Position numbers and translations under genes: made by a program. Below, one piece after another: positions 8,108 through 16,395 of a stretch of 64,000 nt of DNA; position 1 is the first letter of the stretch, and each line of letters begins with the position of its first letter. The notes beneath the pieces are model-generated. The model saw nothing but the letters and a program-made list of their open reading frames with translations. It searched no databases and had not been told where the DNA came from. This DNA comes from Qipengyuania pacifica (lineage in GTDB: Bacteria; Pseudomonadota; Alphaproteobacteria; Sphingomonadales; Sphingomonadaceae). Location: positions 162,034-226,033 of the forward strand of contig NZ_JAHWXO010000006.1 in NCBI RefSeq assembly GCF_019857205.1, read 5' to 3'.

Positions 8108-10225
8108 TTAATCCGCATCCTTGCCGATTTCGCGGTTCAGATAGGAGAGCAGCAGAGCCGCGCGCTTCGCGTCTTCTTCATGGTCGGAACCGACCGAATG
8201 CCCACCTTCGCGGTATTCGTGATAATAGAATGTCTGCCCGTACGCTTCGTGCTTGGCAGCAGCCTTGCGAGCATGGCCGGGATGCACCCGGTCATCCAAT
8301 GTGGACAGATAGTAGAAGGCGGCCGGTACGTCGGGTCCGTCCGACATATTCTGGTAGGGGGACCATTCCTTCATGAAGGCCCAATCCTCGGGAACATCGG
8401 GATTGCCGTATTCAGCCATCCAGGACGCACCCGCGAGAAGCTTGTTGTAACGGCGCATATCGATCAACGGGCTTCCGCTGATGATGGCGCCGTAAAGGTC
8501 GGGCCGCTGGTTGGCGACGGCGCCCACCAGCACACCGCCGTTCGACCGGCCGCTCGCAGCGATGTGGCCCGGCGTCGTCAGACGGCTCGCCACGAGATCG
8601 TCGGCCACCGCATGGAAATCATCGAAACTGTTCTGCCGCTTTTCGCGCAGGGCGTCTTCATGCCAGCGTGGCCCGTATTCGCCGCCGCCCCGGATATTGG
8701 CGAGCACATAGGCGTTGCCGCTCTCCACCCAGAACAGCCCCAGCGGCCCGCTTCGATAGGGCTCCGCCGTGAGGTACTTGGGTGTCTGCGCCGCGCGGAA
8801 CCCGCCATAGGCATGGATTAGCGTGGGCAGCGGACCCTGCGCATCTTTCGGTCGTACGACGTAATAGGGAACCTTGGTGCCATCCTTCGAAGTGGCGAAT
8901 TTCTGTTCGACCGTGAACTTGCTCGCGTCGAACTGGGCGGGCTCGCTGGCGATGGCGACCGCTTCGCCTTCGCTGGGAACGGCGTAGAGCGTGGGAGGCG
9001 TGAGCATGCTCTCTACAGTGACGAAGGCAGTATCGCCCGTGCCGCTGGTTTCGGCAATCTGGACCGTGCTGTTCGCAGGCAGTTCCATGTCGCGCGCCGT
9101 CCATCCGGACTGGCCGGGCGAAAGTTCGATCAGCTTTCCTGAAACGTCATCGAGAACCTTGACCCACAGCTTGGTTTCCGAAGCGGCCACTTCTTCGATT
9201 GCCTGCGTGTCGCTCGGCCGGAAAACGGCGAATGGCGCAGGGTCGGAGCCGTCGAGAACGCTTTGGAGCGACCATGCAACCAGGGCTCCCGGCTGTTCGG
9301 TGCCGCCCGTCGTTTCGAGCGCGGAATTGAGCTTTGCAATGACAAGGCCGTTCAGCACCGCCTCGAATTCGGCATCCTCGGGCAGGGGCAGGGGAACCGT
9401 GCTGCCATCCGCTTTTACGAGGGATATCTGGTTGGTCCAGAAGCTCGGGCTGCGATTGACGAAGCGCCAGCGTGTATCCCCGTCGAGCACCGAAAAGCCC
9501 GAAGCGCTGATATCGGCCTGCTCGCCTTCCGCAATCTGGCGCGCAGTGGAGAAATCCGTGCCACGATCCCAGAGTTTGACCAGGCGCGGATAACCCGAAT
9601 CCGTCAGCGATCCCTCGCCTTCGTCCGTGCCGACGAACAGCGTATCCTCATCGAACCACGCGACGTTCGACTTCGCTTCCGGCAAGGTGAAGCCGCCATC
9701 GACAAAGCGACCGGTAGTTACATCGAATTCACGGACGACATCAGCGTCGGTGCCACCGGGGCTGAGCGCGATAAGGCAGCGGGCGTAGTCGGGGGCAAGG
9801 CAATTGGCTCCGTGCCAGACCCAGCTCTGTCCTTCGTCTTCGCCCAATTTATCGACATCGATCAGAACGCGCCACTCGGGAGCCCCGGCCATATAGCTTT
9901 CCAGGCTGGCGATCCGCCACAGCCCGCGGGGGTTATCCGCATCGCGCCACAGATTGGTCACCATGTCGCCCTGGATGGCATCGGGCAGGGCGATCTGGCG
10001 CGTATCGTCGAGGATCTGCTTCGCCCATGCCTTGGCAAGCGGATATTCCGGCTGATCCGTCAGGACGGCTTCGGTATCGGCGTTCCACTGATCGACCTTT
10101 GCCAAGGCCCGTTCGCCCTGGATTTCCTCAAGCCAGATATACGGATCGTCTGCGTCCGTATCCTGTGCGGCTATCGTCGTGGGAGCGAATGCAAGTGCGG
10201 CGGCCAGCGCCCAGCGTGCGACCAT
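8108..10225 (-). CDS. Secreted prolyl oligopeptidase-family serine peptidase (S9A)
   Basis: A 705-residue enzyme with an N-terminal signal peptide (cleavage likely after TTIAA), a seven-bladed propeller region and a C-terminal alpha/beta hydrolase domain. The catalytic Ser lies in GRSNGG, the Asp in STLDDRVHPGHA and the His in REGGHSVGSDH. It would cleave short peptides, usually after proline, in the periplasm. The N-terminus of the mature protein (DDPYIWLEEIQGERAL) is the normal family start. The next gene downstream on the same strand is DUF2254. Confidence 0.93.
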   Translation of the reverse strand: MVARWALAAALAFAPTTIAAQDTDADDPYIWLEEIQGERALAKVDQWNADTEAVLTDQPEYPLAKAWAKQILDDTRQIALPDAIQGDMVTNLWRDADNPRGLWRIASLESYMAGAPEWRVLIDVDKLGEDEGQSWVWHGANCLAPDYARCLIALSPGGTDADVVREFDVTTGRFVDGGFTLPEAKSNVAWFDEDTLFVGTDEGEGSLTDSGYPRLVKLWDRGTDFSTARQIAEGEQADISASGFSVLDGDTRWRFVNRSPSFWTNQISLVKADGSTVPLPLPEDAEFEAVLNGLVIAKLNSALETTGGTEQPGALVAWSLQSVLDGSDPAPFAVFRPSDTQAIEEVAASETKLWVKVLDDVSGKLIELSPGQSGWTARDMELPANSTVQIAETSGTGDTAFVTVESMLTPPTLYAVPSEGEAVAIASEPAQFDASKFTVEQKFATSKDGTKVPYYVVRPKDAQGPLPTLIHAYGGFRAAQTPKYLTAEPYRSGPLGLFWVESGNAYVLANIRGGGEYGPRWHEDALREKRQNSFDDFHAVADDLVASRLTTPGHIAASGRSNGGVLVGAVANQRPDLYGAIISGSPLIDMRRYNKLLAGASWMAEYGNPDVPEDWAFMKEWSPYQNMSDGPDVPAAFYYLSTLDDRVHPGHARKAAAKHEAYGQTFYYHEYREGGHSVGSDHEEDAKRAALLLSYLNREIGKDAD

Positions 10226-10249
10226 GATGTAATTCCCCTCGTACTCAGT

Positions 10250-11236
10250 TCAGACTTTGCCCAGATCGCCTTTGCCGATCGTTCCGCTGGCCATTTCCAG
10301 CATGCGGTCGAGGCTCTGCTTGGCTTTCAGGCGCAGGCCTTCCTCGATCTCGATGCGCGGTTCCAGATCCCGCAGGCAGGCGTACATCTTTTCCATCGTG
10401 TTCAGCGCCATATAGGGGCAGATGTTGCAGCTGCAGTTTCCATCCGCACCGGGGGCGCCGATGAAATTCTTTTCAGGCAGCGCCTTTTCCATTTGATGGA
10501 TGATGTGCGGTTCGGTCGCGACGATCAGCGTATCGCCTTCGAAGGTCTGCGCGAATTGCAGGATGCCACTGGTCGAGCCGACATAATCGGCATGATCAAC
10601 GATCGTCGGCGGGCATTCGGGGTGAGCGGCAACCGGGGCGCCGGGATGCTGCGCCTTGAGCTTCAGCAGTTCAGTTTCGCTGAAGGCTTCGTGCACGATG
10701 CACACGCCCGGCCACAGCAGCATTTCGCGGTTGAACTTGCGGCTCATATAGCCGCCCAGATGCCGGTCGGGGCCGAAGATGATTTTCTGGTCTTCAGGAA
10801 TCTGGCTGATGATTGTTTCTGCGCTCGAACTGGTGACGATGACGTCGCTCAGCGCTTTCACTTCCGTCGAACAGTTGATGTAAGTGAGCGCGATGTGATC
10901 CGGATGCGCTTCGCGGAAGGCTTTGAACTTTTCGGGCGGGCAGCTGTCTTCAAGACTGCAACCAGCGTCCATGTCCGGCAGGACCACGATCTTTTCAGGG
11001 CTCAGGATCTTGGCCGTATCGGCCATGAACTTCACGCCGCAAAAAACGATCACGTCAGCATCGGTATCGGCAGCCTTGCGCGACAGTTCGAGGCTGTCAC
11101 CGACGAAGTCGGCAATATCCTGAATATCGGCGGTCTGGTAATAATGCGCGAGGATGATCGCGTTCTTCTCCTTGCGGAGGCGGTCGATCTCGGCAAGCAA
11201 ATCCTGTCCGGTGGGCAGGTCGGTCTGTGCGGTCAT
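10250..11236 (-). CDS. nadA: Quinolinate synthase A
   Basis: Condenses iminoaspartate with dihydroxyacetone phosphate to give quinolinate, the second step of de novo NAD synthesis. The 328-residue protein is full length and has the NAIILAHYYQ start, the DAGCSLEDSCP motif with the first cluster Cys, and the CSCNICPYM region with the C-terminal Cys ligand of the [4Fe-4S] cluster. Start at 11236 was chosen because the 45 residues before it are not family-like. nadB and nadC are not adjacent. It is followed 24 bases later by the S9 peptidase gene. Confidence 0.96.
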   Translation of the reverse strand: MTAQTDLPTGQDLLAEIDRLRKEKNAIILAHYYQTADIQDIADFVGDSLELSRKAADTDADVIVFCGVKFMADTAKILSPEKIVVLPDMDAGCSLEDSCPPEKFKAFREAHPDHIALTYINCSTEVKALSDVIVTSSSAETIISQIPEDQKIIFGPDRHLGGYMSRKFNREMLLWPGVCIVHEAFSETELLKLKAQHPGAPVAAHPECPPTIVDHADYVGSTSGILQFAQTFEGDTLIVATEPHIIHQMEKALPEKNFIGAPGADGNCSCNICPYMALNTMEKMYACLRDLEPRIEIEEGLRLKAKQSLDRMLEMASGTIGKGDLGKV

Positions 11237-11306
11237 TGCGTGTCCCGTTGGTCCAATTGTGGCCTCTATAGACCGAACGGGCCGGAAGGCGAGGGCGTTC
11301 CGGGTT

Positions 11307-12083
11307 TCACATGGTAAAGCCAGGCGGAAGATAAGCCTCGATCGGGCGTTTGGCCCCGGGCGTGCCAGCAATCACCCAATTGGTGATGGCATAACCGGCC
11401 GGAGAGAAAGCCAGAACCATCGATGCGGTAAAACTTCCGATGAGGATCCCTATGCCCCACCAATAAGCGGGATGGACGCGCCCGAACTTGCGCTTGTCGG
11501 CAACCATGCCGATCAGGGGAAAAATCAGCGTCACGCAAAAGGAAATTGTCCACGCATTGGGTATCAGGAGGGGCATGGGCAAAAGCCGCCCGATACCCGG
11601 GCCGGTCAGAATGCTCATCGCGACCAGCATCAGCCGTCGGTGCCATCCTGTGTAGCGTTGGATTCTGAGCGCCCACCACGCCAGACCGCCAAAGGTCATC
11701 ACCCCGACGAGATTGCCAATCAGAAATTCGCTGACATTGAAGAAGAATGGCCCACCGGTGCGCCGCGCGACGAATATCATGATCGTACAGCCCGCTGCCA
11801 CCATGGCAGGCACCCAGAAATAGGAGATTTTGCCCAGCGATCTGTGCAAGGCCCATTGTCCACGCGAGGCCGTGACATGTTGGGCTACATACAGGCCGAC
11901 CCAACCCATGAAGATCATGGCATGCACATGAAAAACGATCGGCGATGCGAAGGTTGATCGGCCCATCGCCAGATTGAGCGAGAAACCGGTAACAATGACC
12001 GCCGCCATTGCGAAAGCCATTGTGGTGAAAAAACGCGTATTGCCGCGATCGACAAGAACCTGCGGCGCTGCAGCAGTGGCCAT
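11307..12083 (-). CDS. Seven-helix integral membrane protein of unknown function
   Basis: A 258-residue very hydrophobic protein with about seven membrane segments. Conserved-looking His residues sit at helix ends (IVFHVHAMIFMGWVG, ALHRSLGKISY, RYTGWHRRLMLVAM), a pattern that resembles haem-binding or DUF2306/DUF420-like membrane proteins, but no catalytic domain is recognised. I see the helices and His positions directly; any cofactor role is conjecture. It lies upstream of nadA on the same strand with a 70-base gap. Confidence 0.7.
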   Translation of the reverse strand: MATAAAPQVLVDRGNTRFFTTMAFAMAAVIVTGFSLNLAMGRSTFASPIVFHVHAMIFMGWVGLYVAQHVTASRGQWALHRSLGKISYFWVPAMVAAGCTIMIFVARRTGGPFFFNVSEFLIGNLVGVMTFGGLAWWALRIQRYTGWHRRLMLVAMSILTGPGIGRLLPMPLLIPNAWTISFCVTLIFPLIGMVADKRKFGRVHPAYWWGIGILIGSFTASMVLAFSPAGYAITNWVIAGTPGAKRPIEAYLPPGFTM

Positions 12084-12173
12084 ACTCGAAATCCTCAGGC
12101 GATGAACCGAGCGACCTTGTTCTGTGTGCGCAGATTTACTCCCAGAGGTGCCAGTGCGTCAATCCGGGATGGA

Positions 12174-12860
12174 TCAGCCCGGCTGTTTCTCGCCATCGAA
12201 CCGCACATTCACGGTGACATTGCCATACCCTGCCACTTCGAGTGGAATGGCGAGATTCTGGCGCACCGCGTCCTTGGCCGCCTGGCGTGCCAGGGCGAGC
12301 ACCTCTGGATTCTTGGCAAACTCCGCCGCCTTGCGTTCGGCCTGACGGGAATTGTTCCGTGCTAGATCGGCGCTGGCATCGCGGCTCACATAGGTGCCTT
12401 CGGTGAAGGTCTTCTGCTCGGCCTCGTCGAGATTGGGGCGCGAAATGCGCAACTGCGGCAACACCACCGTCATCGTGTCGTTGCTGTCATTCCATTCAAA
12501 CCGGTCGCGGTCCATGGTCGAAAGGTCGAGCCGATATTCGACTGTTGCGGGGATGATGGCCGCCTGCCTGCTTTTCAGCAGATCCACCCCCATGATACCG
12601 CGTCGATCCTCGCTTTCCGCCACGACTTCGAAGCGACTGGAGAAGACGGTCAGCGAATTCTGCTTTTCGAAGGCCAGCATGGCGCTTCCCACCGGATCGC
12701 CTTCCTCGTGATAGAAAAAAGCACGCCAGCCGAGCCAGGCTGCCGCTGCAAGCAGCACGATGACGATCAGCCACGGCACCGCCTGCGTACGAGCGAGTGA
12801 CTGTTCGCGCCTGACTTGCGGCTCTACGGTGGTTTTGCGGGTCTTCAGATCGTCTGCCAT
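12174..12860 (-). CDS. DUF4230 domain-containing membrane-anchored protein
   Basis: A 228-residue protein with one N-terminal membrane anchor (about residues 28-47, VPWLIVIVLLAAAAWLGW) and a soluble domain on the far side. The sequence from SRFEVVAESEDRRGI through PATVEYRLDLSTM and LPQLRISRPNLD to the C-terminus is a good match to the DUF4230 pattern, a family of unknown function. The start overlaps the end of the upstream MBL hydrolase gene by 16 bases, so the two are almost certainly one transcript. Confidence 0.82.
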   Translation of the reverse strand: MADDLKTRKTTVEPQVRREQSLARTQAVPWLIVIVLLAAAAWLGWRAFFYHEEGDPVGSAMLAFEKQNSLTVFSSRFEVVAESEDRRGIMGVDLLKSRQAAIIPATVEYRLDLSTMDRDRFEWNDSNDTMTVVLPQLRISRPNLDEAEQKTFTEGTYVSRDASADLARNNSRQAERKAAEFAKNPEVLALARQAAKDAVRQNLAIPLEVAGYGNVTVNVRFDGEKQPG

Positions 12861-13717
12861 ATATCGCCCGAACGAGCGACTAGGCCGCGCTGTTCCAGAT
12901 CGATGAGATGGGCCGTCACCGACATCTCTGCTGCCTTGAACAGTTTGGGATCGAGGCCCTTGTACATCTTGGGTATGAAATCGGCCGCCCGGTGTGGCCC
13001 TTCGGCAAGATGCCGGACAATCTGATTCTCCCGCTGGCGACGATGACCGATCATGCCGCGTACCAGCTGACGAGGCTTTTCGACCGCTTCGCCATGGGCA
13101 GGATAGAAAACCGTGTCGCTACGGGCGTAGAGCTTCTCGAGGCTCTTCATATAGTCGTTCATGTCGCCATCCGGCGGAATGACCACGCTGGTCGACCAGC
13201 CCATAACGTGATCGCCCGTGAACAGTGCGCCACTCTCCTCCAGCGCAAAGCAGAAATGGTTGGATACATGCCCCGGCGTTGCGACGGCGGTAAGCGTCCA
13301 GCCCGGGCCGGTCATCTGTTCGCCATCTTCCATCACGCGATCGGGTTCATACGTCCGGTCGAAGGCGGCGTCGGCACGCGGGCCGCTATCGTCCAGCACC
13401 AGGGGGGCACAACCTACGATGGGCGCACCGGTCCGTGCTGCGAGTGTTCTGGCGGCGGGCGAATGATCGCGATGCGTATGCGTGCACATGATCGCGCAGA
13501 CATGCTCATCGCCAATGGCCGCATCCAGTGCAAGCAGGTGCGCTTCCTCATCCGGTCCGGGATCGATAACCGCGCATCCATCGCCCATGCCGACAATGTA
13601 GGTCTGGGTGCCGGTATAGGTATAGGGCGACGGGTTCGGCGCGAGTACGCGGCGCACCAGCGGTTCGAGCTGCATTGCCTTGCCTGTGGGCCACGGTTTG
13701 GGAGGAGGTCCAGCCAT
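12845..13717 (-). CDS. MBL-fold metallo-hydrolase, LACTB2-like
   Basis: A 290-residue metallo-beta-lactamase-fold hydrolase. The metal-binding motif THTHRDHS is in the HxHxDH form, followed by the TPGHVSNHF histidine, the GDHVMGW aspartate and the PAHGEAV histidine. The extra C-terminal winged-helix-like region (RQRENQIVRHLAEGPH to the end) is typical of the LACTB2/beta-lactamase-like 2 group rather than of true beta-lactamases. The exact substrate is unknown; human LACTB2 is an RNase. The ATG at 13717 was chosen, but an ATG 39 bases later is equally possible. It is divergent from glpK. Confidence 0.85.
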   Translation of the reverse strand: MAGPPPKPWPTGKAMQLEPLVRRVLAPNPSPYTYTGTQTYIVGMGDGCAVIDPGPDEEAHLLALDAAIGDEHVCAIMCTHTHRDHSPAARTLAARTGAPIVGCAPLVLDDSGPRADAAFDRTYEPDRVMEDGEQMTGPGWTLTAVATPGHVSNHFCFALEESGALFTGDHVMGWSTSVVIPPDGDMNDYMKSLEKLYARSDTVFYPAHGEAVEKPRQLVRGMIGHRRQRENQIVRHLAEGPHRAADFIPKMYKGLDPKLFKAAEMSVTAHLIDLEQRGLVARSGDIWQTI

Positions 13718-13779
13718 GGTCTTGCATATGGGGGCTGGGGTGCGCCATGTCACGTCCAGCCTGATGCAAGGGAGAGAGC

Positions 13780-15243
13780 ATGGCCGACTGTATCCTCGTC
13801 CTGGACGCCGGGACCACTTCCACCCGTGCAATGGTGTTCGCGGGCGATGGAACGGTGGAGGCAGTCGCACAGGCCGAATTGACCCAGCATTACCCGCGGC
13901 CGGGCTGGGTAGAGCACGATGCAGGCGAAATCTGGGACAAGACCCTGAAATGCGCGCGAGAGGTCGTCGGCCAGGATGCTCCGCGGATCGCCGCCATCGG
14001 GATCACCAATCAGCGCGAAACAGTTGTGGCCTGGGACCGCAATTCGGGCGAACCGCTCGCTCGCGCGATTGTATGGCAGGACCGGCGTACGGCGGATTTC
14101 TGCGCTACCATGAAAGCCGATGGCCACGAAGTGATGGTCCAAAAGCGAACCGGCCTGTTACTCGATCCGTACTTTTCCGGCACCAAGATGCGATGGATGC
14201 TGGATCACGACGCTGCGGTGCAGGCTGCCGCACAAAATGGTTCGCTCGCCTTCGGCACGATAGAGAGCTGGCTGGTCTACAAGCTATCCGGCGGGGCACA
14301 TATCAGCGATGCCAGCAATGCCGGTCGATCGTTGCTGCTCTCGCTCGATGGGGCGCAGTTCGATGGCGATCTATGCGAATTGTTCGGGGTCCCGCCTGCT
14401 GCCTTGCCCGAAGTGGTGGATACGCATGGGAGGCTCGCCGAATGCGATCCGCAATGGCTGGGCGCCGCCGTTCCCATTTGCGGTCTTGCCGGCGATCAGC
14501 AGTCGGCGACAATCGGGCAGGGTTGTCTGTCCTTCGGGGAAACCAAGGCGACATATGGTACCGGTGCTTTCGTTCTCACCAACAAGGGACGGGAGATCCC
14601 GCATTCGGATAACCGCCTGCTGGGCACCGTGCTCTATCAGGAAAATGGTGAGAGGACCTATGCGATCGAAGGGGCGTGTTTTGTTGCGGGCAGCCTGATC
14701 CAGTATCTGCGCGATCAACTGAACCTTATTGGCAGCGCAGCGGAAACGGAAGAACTCGCGCGCTCGATATCCGATAGCGGGGAGGTGGTTATTGTTCCGG
14801 CTCTGGCGGGGCTCGGTGCGCCGCACTGGCTGCCCGATGCGCGAGGGGTCATCTCCGGGCTCAGTTTTGCCAGCGGACGCGCGCAGATCGCCCGGGCCGC
14901 GCTGGAGGCGATGGCCCATCAGACGCACGATCTCGCATCGGCCTTCGCTGCCGATGGTGCTCCCTGGACGCATTTGAGGATCGATGGCGGGATGAGCGCC
15001 AATGACTGGATGGCGCAGGACCTTGCAGATATTCTCGAAATAGAAGTCGAACGACCGGACTTTATCGAAACCACGGCTCTCGGGGCTGCCATTCTGGCCG
15101 CGGTTGGATGCGGTCTCCACGCCGACCTCGAAACGGCAGCTCTCACCATGCGCAGTGAAACGACTACGTTTTCGCCGAAGATGGATGGCAATGTGAGAAC
15201 GTCGCGCCTTGCCCGCTACTCGAAAGCGCTCAGCGCGGCCTGA
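13780..15243 (+). CDS. glpK: Glycerol kinase
   Basis: Phosphorylates glycerol to glycerol 3-phosphate in the cytoplasm. The 487-residue FGGY-family kinase begins with the phosphate-binding loop LDAGTTSTRAMVF, has the ITNQRETVVAWDRNSGEP block that is hallmark of GlpK, and ends with the second FGGY signature (GLGAPHWLPDARGVISGLS, then the RIDGGMSANDWMAQ nucleotide motif). Length is about 10 residues short of the usual 497-500. No glpF or glpD lies next to it; it is convergent with the DUF1465 gene with no spacer. Confidence 0.95.
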   Translation: MADCILVLDAGTTSTRAMVFAGDGTVEAVAQAELTQHYPRPGWVEHDAGEIWDKTLKCAREVVGQDAPRIAAIGITNQRETVVAWDRNSGEPLARAIVWQDRRTADFCATMKADGHEVMVQKRTGLLLDPYFSGTKMRWMLDHDAAVQAAAQNGSLAFGTIESWLVYKLSGGAHISDASNAGRSLLLSLDGAQFDGDLCELFGVPPAALPEVVDTHGRLAECDPQWLGAAVPICGLAGDQQSATIGQGCLSFGETKATYGTGAFVLTNKGREIPHSDNRLLGTVLYQENGERTYAIEGACFVAGSLIQYLRDQLNLIGSAAETEELARSISDSGEVVIVPALAGLGAPHWLPDARGVISGLSFASGRAQIARAALEAMAHQTHDLASAFAADGAPWTHLRIDGGMSANDWMAQDLADILEIEVERPDFIETTALGAAILAAVGCGLHADLETAALTMRSETTTFSPKMDGNVRTSRLARYSKALSAA

Positions 15244-15699
15244 TCAGCCTGTGGCAAACGCCTTGGCAATGCGGCCCTGTAGGGAGGCCACGGGCATCTT
15301 TACGGCGATATCTGCGCGCCTTTCGCGATCGAGTCGCGCGACCCGGGCATGCAGCCGTTCGCTCTCTTCGATCAACGCGCGCGTTTCCGGTTCCAGCCGG
15401 GCAAGATTGTCGGCATCGGCCTGTCGTTCTTCCGGCAAGGTGCCGCAATGCTCAAGCTGCGTATCGGACAATTCGCCAGCCATGTAGGCGCGGTGATTGA
15501 GAAGCCACGCCAGTACATGCATCAGGCGCGTGGTGGTGCGCAGACCTTCAATCGAAAGTGCTACGCGCGTCAGATCATTGCAGTCGGCTGCATTGTCCTG
15601 AAAGCGGAGGTCGAAGGCTGCCCGTGCGTCGTCCGCCAGGACCAGCGCTTCCGAATACAGTTCTTCGATGATTTCGTGATTGATATTACGTGCCGACAT
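15244..15699 (-). CDS. DUF1465 family protein
   Basis: A 151-residue all-alpha protein that matches DUF1465, a family restricted to alphaproteobacteria and related to cell-cycle/regulatory genes in some species. The pattern EELYSEALVLADDARAAF, followed by TRVALSIEGLRTTTRLMHVLAWLL and LPEERQADADNLARLEP, is recognisable. An in-frame ATG at 15720 would add seven residues. It abuts the glpK stop with no spacer, and its stop could be read into by convergent transcription. Function is not established. Confidence 0.85.
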   Translation of the reverse strand: MSARNINHEIIEELYSEALVLADDARAAFDLRFQDNAADCNDLTRVALSIEGLRTTTRLMHVLAWLLNHRAYMAGELSDTQLEHCGTLPEERQADADNLARLEPETRALIEESERLHARVARLDRERRADIAVKMPVASLQGRIAKAFATG

Positions 15700-15793
15700 G
15701 GCGGGGGCCGATAAACCCAACCTGCCGAAGGCTCCAGCGGATTAATCTTTGTTGTCCCGGCCTGACGCACTCCGGCGGCGTGGGCCGGTCCGT

Positions 15794-16048
15794 CTACGCG
15801 ATGATATCGGGCAGGAGAACGTCCTCGATCGCAGCGATGCGGTCCTTCAGCACCAGCTTGCGCTTCTTCAGTCGCGCCATTTGCAACTGGTCCACGAAGC
15901 CGCGCTGGTCGCCGGCTTCGGTCAGTGCGGCTATTGCCACGTCGAGGTCGCGATGCTCGCTCCGGAGCAATGCCAGCCTCTTGCGCAGTTCCTGTTCGTT
16001 CACCACGACCTTCCCGGACAATCGCCCCAATCGACCGCCTTGCCGCAT
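15794..16048 (-). CDS. YdcH-like DUF465 protein
   Basis: An 84-residue protein, predicted to form a helical hairpin (residues 17-75) with repeated Leu and charged positions: LRKRLALLRSEHRDLDVAIAAL, then QLQMARLKKRKLVLKDRIAAIE. The LKKRKLxLKDRI ending is the DUF465 (YdcH) signature. Its role is unknown. A second DUF465 gene lies divergently about 120 bases away, so the two form a head-to-head pair. Confidence 0.8.
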   Translation of the reverse strand: MRQGGRLGRLSGKVVVNEQELRKRLALLRSEHRDLDVAIAALTEAGDQRGFVDQLQMARLKKRKLVLKDRIAAIEDVLLPDIIA

Positions 16049-16168
16049 GCCCGCAAGATGCCCCTTTGTAAATTGGCAATCCTATGGTTTCATGCTCTCC
16101 CGGCGGCTCGTTCCGCACAAGCAAACGAGTCGTTCCTGGGGTCGCACAAACGTCAAGGAGACAACCCG

Positions 16169-16324
16169 ATGCAATCATCCCATGTCGACGCGCTCAAAGC
16201 CAAGCACGCCGGGCTCGAGGCTCGCCTGCACGAAGAACAGATCAGGCCTTCGCCCGACATTGCGATGATGCAGCAGATCAAAAAACAGAAGCTGCGCATC
16301 AAGGAAGAAATCGCTTCCTGCTGA
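16169..16324 (+). CDS. Short YdcH-like DUF465 protein
   Basis: A 51-residue protein starting at an ATG with AAGGAG about 9 bases upstream. It has the minimal DUF465 form: a first helix (VDALKAKHAGLEARLHEE), a short turn (RPSPD) and the second helix MQQIKKQKLRIKEEIA. It is well below the size cut-off of many gene finders, but the ribosome binding site and family pattern support it. A hairpin terminator follows within 15 bases, so it is monocistronic. Confidence 0.82.
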   Translation: MQSSHVDALKAKHAGLEARLHEEQIRPSPDIAMMQQIKKQKLRIKEEIASC

Positions 16325-16337
16325 CTTTGACCAAAAC

Positions 16338-16362
16338 GAAGCGGGGCCATGCGTCCCGCTTC
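16338..16362 (+). terminator. Hairpin terminator after the short DUF465 gene
   Basis: A perfect 8-bp stem, GAAGCGGG pairing with CCCGCTTC around a 9-base loop, 13 bases after the stop codon and before ptsP. The downstream T-run is weak, so termination efficiency is uncertain. Confidence 0.55.
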
Positions 16363-16395
16363 CGCCTTTCGGTATATTTGCTATAGGCTGTAGCC

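Noticed and set aside
9263..11317. 684-residue open frame on the plus strand
   Set aside because: It runs antisense through the S9 peptidase and nadA, both with full sets of family motifs; its own sequence shows no domain and reflects GC-rich codon structure.
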